Origin: Eubacteriales bacterium
Lineage (GTDB): Bacteria; Bacillota_A; Clostridia; Christensenellales; Aristaeellaceae
DNA length: 5,168 nucleotides
Direction of reading: 5' to 3'
Assembly: GCA_028692205.1 (NCBI GenBank)
Contig: JAQUXV010000226.1
Span: 1 to 5,168, forward strand
Positions 1-5,168 of the stretch are shown here, piece after piece (within the stretch, counting starts at the first letter, position 1; the number at the start of each line of letters is the position of its first letter). Both the position numbers and the translations under genes were made by a program. Below the pieces are notes generated by a model that saw nothing but the letters and a program-made list of their open reading frames with translations, did not search any database and was not told the DNA's origin.

Positions 1-1
1 A

Positions 2-217
2 GAAGCGCTTTATAACGGAGACACGTCCATCCGTCCGGTGCAGGCGGGCGAAACGGAAGCTTGCCGCTATTGCGGCTACGGCGGTATTTGCGGGTTCGAT
101 CCCGACGCGCGCGGCGCCGCGGCGTGGAGCCTGCCCGAAATGAAAATGGAGGAATTCTCCGAGCGCTTAAACGAGGCTGAGCACCCCGACGGGGCTTCGC
201 CGCTGGAGCTTGCGTAA
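2..217 (+). CDS. addB: C-terminal end of AddB-like ATP-dependent helicase/nuclease subunit B (partial)
   Basis: Only the last 71 residues and the TAA stop are present; the gene enters from the left edge. The tail holds a CxxC-x5-C pattern (CRYCGYGGIC followed by GFD), preceded by a short I-R-P-V strand. Such a cysteine cluster near the C-terminus is characteristic of AddB nuclease subunits: three cysteines here and one far upstream bind a 4Fe-4S cluster that staples the PD-(D/E)XK nuclease domain. AddB works with AddA to resect double-strand breaks and feed homologous recombination in the cytoplasm. The nuclease motifs themselves lie outside the window. After the cysteines comes a charged, poorly conserved tail ending in LELA. 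In many Bacillota addA follows addB directly, but here the next gene is a small P-loop protein behind its own promoter. A related PD-(D/E)XK family protein with the same Fe-S tail cannot be excluded. Confidence 0.82.
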   Translation, partial: EALYNGDTSIRPVQAGETEACRYCGYGGICGFDPDARGAAAWSLPEMKMEEFSERLNEAEHPDGASPLELA

Positions 218-334
218 ACCTTCCCGCCTCCCATTGTTGTTTTCCCTTTACCTGTTCTTTACGGACGCCTTTCTCCGCTAACGCAGTCTTCGCCGGTTCC
301 ATCTGTGCCACACCGCACCTTTTACGCCAATGCC

Positions 335-363
335 TTGCTTATCGGCCAATGTTCATGTATAAT
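335..363 (+). promoter_or_regulatory. Sigma-A type promoter for the P-loop ATPase gene
   Basis: The -35 element is TTGCTT (335-340) and the -10 element is a perfect TATAAT (358-363), with a 17-base spacer. Transcription would start near base 370 and give a leader of about 70 bases before the TTG start at 439. The leader holds a small inverted repeat (ACGGT 383-387, ACCGT 395-399, 7-base loop), too short to call a regulator. The 117 bases between the addB stop and this promoter are pyrimidine-rich. I see no gene and no clear hairpin terminator in them. Confidence 0.75.
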
Positions 364-423
364 AAGTTCGAAGAACGGTCGCACGGTTTCACAGACCGTA
401 TATGAGAAATTTACATCTTGTTT

Positions 424-430
424 AAGGAGG
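424..430 (+). promoter_or_regulatory. Ribosome binding site that fixes the TTG start at 439
   Basis: AAGGAGG is a near-perfect Shine-Dalgarno sequence and lies 8 bases before the TTG at 439-441. An in-frame TTG at 418 would place this sequence inside the coding region, so 439 is the better start. Confidence 0.85.
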
Positions 431-438
431 CGTTACCA

Positions 439-849
439 TTGATTCAGGTGATTGCCGGTAGAAAGGGTTCCGGAAAAACCAAGCGGATCATTGACATGGC
501 CAATAAAGCTGCTCAGGAGAGCAAGCACGATATCGTTTTTATCGACGATGATAACCGCTATATGTTCGATCTTCGTCACGAGGTGCGGTTCATCAACGCG
601 GGTGAATACAACCTGTTAAACGACCAGATGTTTATGGGGTTCCTCGCGGGCGCGGTCGCCCAGAATTTCGACGTGGGCCTGATCCTGATCGACGCGTTTG
701 TGAAACTCATCAAGTGCGATCTTGCCACCACCGAGTGGCTGTTTGAGCGTTTGGAAAAGCTCAGCGAAAAGCACAGCGTCGATTTTGTTCTCGCCGTCAG
801 CGAAGCGCCCGAGCTTCTGCCCGATTTCATTAAAAAATACGTCATCTGA
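439..849 (+). CDS. Small P-loop ATP-binding protein of unknown function
   Basis: This is a 136-residue cytoplasmic protein with no signal peptide or membrane segment. A Walker A motif, GRKGSGKT, sits at residues 7-14, straight after a first beta strand (MIQVIA). A Walker B-like strand, LILID, is at 81-85 with D85 as the candidate magnesium-coordinating acid. A further hydrophobic strand ending in Ser (VLAVS, 117-121) could be a sensor strand, followed by a short helix to the C-terminus. The whole protein is therefore a minimal nucleotide-binding core with no partner domain. I recall similar short ATP-binding proteins in many Clostridia, sometimes labelled loosely as PilT-like, but the region lacks the hallmarks of a pilus motor ATPase and is too short. 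The start is TTG at 439, chosen because AAGGAGG lies 8 bases upstream. The gene has its own promoter and is followed by a stem-loop, so it is probably transcribed alone or with partial read-through into thrC. No function can be assigned from the sequence. Confidence 0.85.
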   Translation: MIQVIAGRKGSGKTKRIIDMANKAAQESKHDIVFIDDDNRYMFDLRHEVRFINAGEYNLLNDQMFMGFLAGAVAQNFDVGLILIDAFVKLIKCDLATTEWLFERLEKLSEKHSVDFVLAVSEAPELLPDFIKKYVI

Positions 850-863
850 AAATATGGCGCATC

Positions 864-895
864 AACAAGCGGAAGCTTTCGGGCTTCCGCTTGTT
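864..895 (+). terminator. Strong stem-loop after the P-loop gene, probable terminator
   Basis: A perfect 12-base-pair stem (864-875 with 884-895) extends to 13 pairs by C876-G883 and closes a 6-base loop. It begins 15 bases after the stop codon. Its 3' arm ends in TTGTT, but the sequence after it is AACAACTTTC and not a clean T run, so termination may be incomplete. It could also act as an mRNA-stabilising or attenuating hairpin ahead of thrC. Confidence 0.6.
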
Positions 896-990
896 AACAA
901 CTTTCGATCGTTTCCTCAGCCGCGCAGGCGGCGCGTATACGCTGCGGCACAGAATGGCGGGGAAACCCATGCCAAGGGAGTGGAGCATAA

Positions 991-2484
991 ATGTCCTTTT
1001 TCTCAACGCGCGGCGGCGCATGTGTAACCGCCTCTCAGGCGGTTCTCTGGGGTTTGGCGAAAGACGGCGGGCTGTATGTGCCTTCCATGTTTCCGCAGCT
1101 TTCACAGGAGAAAATCGCCTCTTTCTGCCAGATGAGCTATCAGCAGATTGCGGAGCGTGTGCTGCGTTGTTTTCTGGAAGATTACTCAATCGACGAGATT
1201 GCTACCTCCGTAAACGCGGCGTATACGGCCCCCGCGTTTGACGATCCGGCGATTGCGCCCGTGAAACCGCTGGACAGCAACATCTACCTGTTGGAGCTGT
1301 TTCACGGCCCAACGCTTGCCTTTAAGGACATTGCCCTGAAGCTTTTACCTTATCTGGTTCGTCTGGCCGCGCAGAAAAACGAGGAGAAGCGCGAAATCAG
1401 CATTCTGGTCGCCACCAGCGGAGACACCGGCAAGGCCGCGTTGGAAGGCTTTAAGGATGTTCCGGGCACCAGTTGCTCCGTTTTCTATCCCGCGGACGGC
1501 GTGAGCGCCATGCAGCGACTGCAGATGGCCACCACCGGCGGCGGCAATACGCACGTCATCGGTGTGCGGGGTAACTTTGACGATACACAAACGGGCGTGA
1601 AACGCCTTTTCGCCTCCGCGGAATTCCGTGAAAAAATGGATGCCCTCGGCAAACTACCCTCCTCGGCAAACTCCATCAATTTCGGCCGTCTGGCGCCGCA
1701 GGTGGTTTATTATTTCAGCGCTTACGCCGCGCTGGTTAATCAGGGCGCGCTTCGCATGGGGCAGCCGCTGAACTTTGTGGTGCCCACCGGCAATTTTGGG
1801 GATATTCTTGCCGGCTATTATGCCAAACGCATGGGGCTGCCCGTAGGCCGGCTGATTTGCGCCAGCAACCGCAATAACGTTCTAAGCGATTTCTTTACCG
1901 ACGGTATTTATTATACGCACCGCACCTTCTTCAAAACCATGTCTCCCAGCATGGATATACTGATTTCCTCCAATCTGGAACGCCTGCTGTATGAAAGCGC
2001 GGATCGGGACGGCCGGATTGTGAAATCGTGGATGGAACTGCTGGCTGACTGCGGAAGCTTCTCCATCGGAGCGCAGCGGTTGGGCGAACTGCAAAAAACC
2101 TTCTCCGCCGGTTTTGCCGACGATACCATGACCGCCGCGGAAATTCGCCGCATATTCGAGCATACGGGCTATCTGATGGACCCGCACACCGCCGTCGCAA
2201 GCCACGTGCTGGCCGAATACCGGGATGTTTCCGGCGACCATTCCCCCACGGTGATCGTTTCCACCGCCAGCCCTTACAAGTTTTCGGAGGATGTGCTTTC
2301 CTCGCTGCTCGGGAAGGACGCAACCGAGGGGCTGGATGCTTTCGCCTGCGCCGAGAAGCTGCACGCCCATACGGGCGTCCCGATCCCCAGCCAGATTCTG
2401 GAGCTGAAAACACTGCCCATTCGCCACAAAACCGTCTGCGAACGCGACGGTATGGAAGGCGCGCTGCTTAACGAGCTGCAATAG
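991..2484 (+). CDS. thrC: Threonine synthase, PLP-dependent
   Basis: This 497-residue enzyme converts O-phosphohomoserine and water to L-threonine and phosphate, the last step of threonine synthesis. Family marks are the N-terminal threonine-synthase domain (STRGG at 5-9, [10 protein letters not shown] at about 22-31) and the PLP-lysine motif HGPTLAFKD with K112 as the expected Schiff-base lysine. Others are the [10 protein letters not shown] loop (141-150), PTGNFGD (265-271), [16 protein letters not shown] (318-333), DPHTAVA (397-403) and STASPYKF (424-431). Length and motif order fit the longer, roughly 450-500-residue ThrC type found in Clostridia, proteobacteria and yeast, so it appears intact. 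The ATG at 991 gives the conserved family N-terminus and has a GGGAG-type RBS (about 974-985). No hom or thrB gene is adjacent in the window. I see no convincing promoter in the 95 bases between the upstream stem-loop and the start; a TTTCCT/TATACG pair (911-941) with a 19-base spacer is weak. No clear terminator follows the gene. Confidence 0.96.
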   Translation: MSFFSTRGGACVTASQAVLWGLAKDGGLYVPSMFPQLSQEKIASFCQMSYQQIAERVLRCFLEDYSIDEIATSVNAAYTAPAFDDPAIAPVKPLDSNIYLLELFHGPTLAFKDIALKLLPYLVRLAAQKNEEKREISILVATSGDTGKAALEGFKDVPGTSCSVFYPADGVSAMQRLQMATTGGGNTHVIGVRGNFDDTQTGVKRLFASAEFREKMDALGKLPSSANSINFGRLAPQVVYYFSAYAALVNQGALRMGQPLNFVVPTGNFGDILAGYYAKRMGLPVGRLICASNRNNVLSDFFTDGIYYTHRTFFKTMSPSMDILISSNLERLLYESADRDGRIVKSWMELLADCGSFSIGAQRLGELQKTFSAGFADDTMTAAEIRRIFEHTGYLMDPHTAVASHVLAEYRDVSGDHSPTVIVSTASPYKFSEDVLSSLLGKDATEGLDAFACAEKLHAHTGVPIPSQILELKTLPIRHKTVCERDGMEGALLNELQ

Positions 2485-2591
2485 CAGCGGTTCTAATTTA
2501 TATCGTACTGACACTTTTTTTGAAAATGTCGTTTCACCTTCGGTTGCTTACGGGTAGCATAAAGAACGAAGCCAAACGCTTTCATAAAATG

Positions 2592-2598
2592 AAGGAGG
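2592..2598 (+). promoter_or_regulatory. Ribosome binding site for the reverse rubrerythrin
   Basis: AAGGAGG lies 8 bases before the ATG at 2607. It decides between in-frame starts: an ATG at 2589 overlaps this site, and starts near 2520 give a 29-residue leader unlike any rubredoxin domain. Confidence 0.85.
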
Positions 2599-2606
2599 AA
2601 TGCGAT

Positions 2607-3149
2607 ATGAAATGGGTATGTTCTGTTTGCGGATATGTTTATGAGGGTGCCGAACCGCCCGAAAAATGCCCTGTTTGCGGCGCGCCGAAAGAAAAGTTTG
2701 TGAAGATGGCCGAGGAGCGCGTGTATGCTGACGAGCATCATGTAGGCGTTGCCAAGGGCCTGGACGAGCGCATCATCGAAGGCCTTCGGATGAACTTTAC
2801 CGGCGAATGCAGCGAGGTGGGCATGTATCTGGCTATGGCGCGGCAGGCGGATCGCGAGGGGTATCCCGAAATTTCCGAAGCCTATCGCCGCTATGCCTAC
2901 GAAGAGGCGGATCACGCTTCCCGATTTGCCGAGATGCTGGGCGAAGTGCTTACCGACAGCACCAAGAAGAACCTCGAAATGCGTGTGGAAGCCGAATGGG
3001 GCGCCAACAAAGGCAAGAAGGAACTGGCGACATTGGCCAAGGAGCTTGGCTACGACGCGGTTCATGATACCGTACACGAAATGTGCAAGGATGAGGCCCG
3101 CCACGGCAAAGGCTTTGACGGCCTGCTGAAGCGGTACTTCGGCAAGTAA
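2607..3149 (+). CDS. Reverse rubrerythrin (NADH peroxidase component)
   Basis: This 180-residue cytoplasmic protein has a rubredoxin-like iron site first and a diiron four-helix domain second, the opposite order to classical rubrerythrin. The N-terminal site uses CSVC (C5, C8) and CPVC (C21, C24). The ferritin-like part runs from about residue 50. It shows E67/E70 on helix 1, E100xxH103 in YEEADH, E124/E128/E130 in the [12 protein letters not shown] stretch, and E163xxH166 in [10 protein letters not shown]. These are the expected carboxylate and histidine iron ligands, though the exact ligand on helices 1 and 3 is uncertain. Reverse rubrerythrins of clostridia reduce hydrogen peroxide, and oxygen, to water with electrons from NADH through a rubredoxin oxidoreductase, protecting anaerobes from air exposure. 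No such reductase lies in the window. The start is ATG 2607, set by the strong RBS. The gene stands alone, 122 bases after thrC, with its own terminator. Clostridial homologues are often PerR-controlled, but I cannot see a good PerR box upstream. Confidence 0.93.
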   Translation: MKWVCSVCGYVYEGAEPPEKCPVCGAPKEKFVKMAEERVYADEHHVGVAKGLDERIIEGLRMNFTGECSEVGMYLAMARQADREGYPEISEAYRRYAYEEADHASRFAEMLGEVLTDSTKKNLEMRVEAEWGANKGKKELATLAKELGYDAVHDTVHEMCKDEARHGKGFDGLLKRYFGK

Positions 3150-3181
3150 TTGCAACGGTTTTGCTTTATTGCATAAGGGTT

Positions 3182-3205
3182 AGGGGGATGCTTCGGCATC
3201 CTCCT
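3182..3205 (+). terminator. Intrinsic terminator of the reverse rubrerythrin gene
   Basis: A 10-base-pair stem (3182-3191 with 3196-3205, one G-T wobble) is capped by a TTCG tetraloop closed by C-G, the very stable cUUCGg type. It starts 33 bases after the stop codon. The sequence after it, GATTTAATATTG, is AT-rich but has only a short T run. Confidence 0.75.
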
Positions 3206-3385
3206 GATTTAATATTGTACTCTCTCCCCTTGCTCACCCGTGCTGTTCTTATATTCGTCAGAGGCGGATACGTGAGGCCAATCCGCAGCATGGCGGGCGT
3301 GTACATAAACACACAGACCATTCCGACGTACACATATGGTTATTCCAACGCTGCGCGAGGTCGATTATACAGACGTGTTTCAGTC
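3206..3385. other. Gene-free spacer between convergent terminators
   Basis: The non-coding gap between the rubrerythrin and the GGDEF/HD-GYP gene is 334 bases. It contains one terminator for each strand and this 180-base middle part. A plus-strand open frame (3161-3487) crosses it, but it has no RBS, runs through both terminators and gives an Arg-rich, low-plausibility protein. Two short inverted repeats are visible: GCGGAT/ATCCGC (3264-3269, 3281-3286) and GTGTAC/GTACAC (3299-3304, 3328-3333). Neither has a T run. I see no supported gene, promoter or RNA here. Confidence 0.6.
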
Positions 3386-3424
3386 AAAAAGCCGGGGAAA
3401 CGGTTCTTAACCGTCTCCTCGGCT
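3386..3424 (-). terminator. Intrinsic terminator of the GGDEF/HD-GYP gene
   Basis: Read on the minus strand, a stem of about 16 pairs (3409-3424 with 3390-3405, one A-C mismatch and one wobble, 3-base loop) is followed directly by a run of five T (plus-strand AAAAA at 3386-3390, the last of which also pairs at the stem base). It lies about 60 bases beyond the gene's TAA stop. Stem plus T run in this orientation assign it to the minus-strand gene. Confidence 0.85.
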
Positions 3425-3483
3425 CTGTTCTCCGTTATAACCGGCATCCATGCTCCGCTGCGTTCCCGTCGCTTTGCCTGCGA

Positions 3484-5154
3484 TTAATCCAGTTTGCCCC
3501 CGTTGCGCTCCTCAATACACTTGATAAACGCTTCCACCGCCGCGGGGTCAAACTGCGTGCCGCTGCAACGGCGCAGCTCCTTCAGCGCCTGCTGGTAGGT
3601 TTTCGTGTTTTGGTAAGGCCGCAGGGAAGTCATGGCGTCGAATGCATCCACCACCGTCAGCAATCGGGCAAGCGGATGGATTTCCTCTCCCTTCAGGCCG
3701 AGCGGGTAGCCCTTGCCGTCGAAATGCTCGTGGTGTTGGAGCACAATCGGTTTCAGCTCGTCCAACGCCTGATTGTTCTTGATGATATCGACGGCAAACT
3801 GCGGATGGCTTTTCAGGATAGCCCACTCCTCAGGTGTCAGCGGTTCGCTCTTAATCAGGATTTCTTCGGAGATGTTAATTTTCCCGATATCATGCAGGTA
3901 AGCGGAATACACCAGCTTTCGCTTGTCTTCCGCATCCAGCCCCAACTGATCCGCAAGCAGATTACAGTAAAAGACCACGCGTTCCACATGCCGGTAGGTA
4001 TATTTGTCCTTGGCGTTGATTACGGCAATCAGCGTCTTGATCTGCGTAATCACTTCCGGTGAGAAGTGGAATTCATCCAGAATGGATACGTAAGCTTCCA
4101 CGCGGTTCTTACAAAGGAACTTCGCGCGGTAGCAGGCGTCGTCGGCCCGCTTGATCAGCTCGGAATCACTCTTTGCTTTGGTGGGATAGGTCGACACACC
4201 CACGGACACCGTCATGTTTCCACCCGGCAGGCGTTCCTGACCGTCAAACGGATACTCCTGCACGGCCCTGCGAAGTTTTTCGGCTTCCTCAATCGCCTGT
4301 TTCTCATCATAGTTGGTCAGCACGGCAGCAAATTCCTCGCCGCCGTAACGCGCGATAAACGTATCTTTGGGGCAGGTCGCGCGCATAATCAACGATATGG
4401 AGCGCAGTACGTCGTCGCCCTTCTGATGCCCATAAAGATCGTTGTAATACTTAAAGCTGTCGATATCGATGAACAACAGCGATACGGGCGTATTTTTCTG
4501 GGAGGCTTTGCGAATCTCCGCTGTCAGGTATTCGTAAAAATACCGATGGTTGTACAGCTCCGTCAAACCGTCGATATTGGCAATTTCCTTCAAATAGGCA
4601 ATGTGTTTTTTTCGAATATCATCATAATAGCCGACAGTCCACGCGATAATCAGGAATACACAAACCAGCACAATATCGCTTTCAAAGTATGTATTCACAC
4701 CATTTTGCGGCCCTGTAATCAGGTCGATGCCGAGCACAAAAGCCGCAGAAATACCCGCAACGGTAAGGCTGGTCCGCTGGCTGCATTCGATGCTGGTAAA
4801 TAAAATAACGAAAATAAACAGGAACTTGTAACTGCTTTGATATGATCCGGTCATAATAACCGAAACAAGCGAAATCGACATGGAGATGACCGGATCGATC
4901 AGCTTGCGCGTCATGGCTTTATTAACGATTCGGCCCTGCAAAAAAATCCACAGGGTATAAAGAATCAGGATCGCCAATAAAATTGTAATCGTGAGTATGC
5001 CGTGCGTGATGTATTTTAGAAAACCGGGCATTTTCGAATAATATTGCAAAAAAGCGATCGCAGGAAAAGCAAGCGACGATAATTTAATAATATTCAGTAT
5101 TTGTTTAATTCTGGCTTTATTATCATTATCCAAATCGATCACATCGCTTTTCAC
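3484..5154 (-). CDS. Membrane-bound GGDEF and HD-GYP protein, c-di-GMP synthesis and breakdown
   Basis: The 556-residue reading gives about six hydrophobic segments (roughly 21-40, 46-72, 86-103, 108-124, 128-148, 158-178), then a short charged linker helix (179-193). A GGDEF domain follows at about 194-355: DGLTELYNHRYF (195-206), the metal aspartate region FIDIDSFK (228-235) and an intact RYGGEEF (269-275). N238 and D247 match the two guanine-recognising positions of classical diguanylate cyclases, so c-di-GMP is the expected product. No RxxD inhibitory site lies at the usual spacing before GGEEF. An HD-GYP domain fills about 365-556: H389, HDIGK (421-425), H450, HH (474-475), DGKGYP (479-484) and D503, a full set of expected metal ligands, so it should hydrolyse c-di-GMP. 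The protein could thus make and destroy the messenger in response to a membrane signal; the sensor part resembles no named domain I recognise. The start is uncertain: GTG at 5154 has no RBS, and the frame stays open to the window edge. It ends at TAA (3484-3486), before a good terminator. The 5' membrane part is AT-richer than the rest. Confidence 0.92.
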   Translation of the reverse strand: MKSDVIDLDNDNKARIKQILNIIKLSSLAFPAIAFLQYYSKMPGFLKYITHGILTITILLAILILYTLWIFLQGRIVNKAMTRKLIDPVISMSISLVSVIMTGSYQSSYKFLFIFVILFTSIECSQRTSLTVAGISAAFVLGIDLITGPQNGVNTYFESDIVLVCVFLIIAWTVGYYDDIRKKHIAYLKEIANIDGLTELYNHRYFYEYLTAEIRKASQKNTPVSLLFIDIDSFKYYNDLYGHQKGDDVLRSISLIMRATCPKDTFIARYGGEEFAAVLTNYDEKQAIEEAEKLRRAVQEYPFDGQERLPGGNMTVSVGVSTYPTKAKSDSELIKRADDACYRAKFLCKNRVEAYVSILDEFHFSPEVITQIKTLIAVINAKDKYTYRHVERVVFYCNLLADQLGLDAEDKRKLVYSAYLHDIGKINISEEILIKSEPLTPEEWAILKSHPQFAVDIIKNNQALDELKPIVLQHHEHFDGKGYPLGLKGEEIHPLARLLTVVDAFDAMTSLRPYQNTKTYQQALKELRRCSGTQFDPAAVEAFIKCIEERNGGKLD

Positions 5155-5168
5155 GCTCTTGGGAGGCT

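Noticed and set aside
218..334. Small coding region, riboswitch or terminator after addB
   Set aside because: No RBS-preceded frame of useful length, no recognisable riboswitch core and no stable hairpin is visible.
1882..2514. 210-residue minus-strand frame opposite thrC
   Set aside because: It mirrors the GC-rich codons of thrC; the plus strand carries all the conserved threonine synthase motifs.
2510..2530. Possible terminator after thrC (GACA...TGTC around a run of seven T)
   Set aside because: The stem is AT-rich with a mismatch, and the T run lies inside the fold rather than after it. The GCTGC/GCAGC hairpin at the stop codon (2475-2488) is 26 bases from the T run.
2532..2560. Possible rubrerythrin promoter TTTCAC-17-TAGCAT, and a PerR box in the AT-rich stretch near 2491-2505
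   Set aside because: The promoter elements match consensus poorly, and no 7-1-7 PerR palindrome can be aligned.
2493..3155. 220-residue minus-strand frame opposite the rubrerythrin
   Set aside because: It is an antisense shadow of a gene with clear motifs and has no recognisable domain of its own.
3364..3387. Minus-strand TTGACT and TATAAT pair in the spacer
   Set aside because: The spacer is only 12 bases, too short for a sigma-A promoter, and it overlaps the terminator's T run.
3161..3487. 108-residue plus-strand open frame in the convergent spacer
   Set aside because: It has no RBS, crosses two terminators, has an implausible Arg-rich composition and overlaps the stop of the minus-strand gene.
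4066..4803. 245-residue plus-strand frame opposite the GGDEF region
   Set aside because: It is an antisense shadow; the minus strand encodes the intact GGDEF domain.

Overview
The window looks like chromosomal DNA from an anaerobic, moderately GC-rich Clostridia-type Bacillota, possibly Oscillospirales. The reasons are an AddB-type nuclease tail with an Fe-S cysteine cluster, a reverse rubrerythrin typical of obligate anaerobes, strong AAGGAGG ribosome binding sites, a TTG start, and a GGDEF/HD-GYP signalling protein. Assignment below class level is inference. I see no mobile element, CRISPR array, tRNA, rRNA or defence cassette.

Layout, left to right. Bases 2-217 encode the C-terminal 71 residues of an AddB-like helicase/nuclease subunit. 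A gene-free, pyrimidine-rich stretch follows and ends in a good sigma-A promoter (335-363). This promoter drives a 136-residue P-loop ATPase of unknown function (439-849, TTG start). A strong stem-loop (864-895) separates it from a full-length threonine synthase gene, thrC (991-2484). Next is a reverse rubrerythrin (2607-3149) with its own strong RBS and a UUCG-capped terminator (3182-3205). A gene-free convergent spacer follows, containing a good minus-strand terminator (3386-3424). That terminator serves a large minus-strand gene (3484 to about 5154 or beyond) for a membrane protein with about six transmembrane segments, a GGDEF diguanylate cyclase domain and an HD-GYP phosphodiesterase domain.

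The genes do not form an obvious pathway. They cover DNA repair, an unknown nucleotide-binding protein, threonine biosynthesis, oxidative-stress defence and c-di-GMP turnover. Terminators or promoters separate most of them, so most are probably transcribed singly. The least ordinary items are the uncharacterised small P-loop protein and the bifunctional c-di-GMP enzyme, which keeps both active sites but lacks the usual inhibitory I-site. I found no convincing new multigene system.
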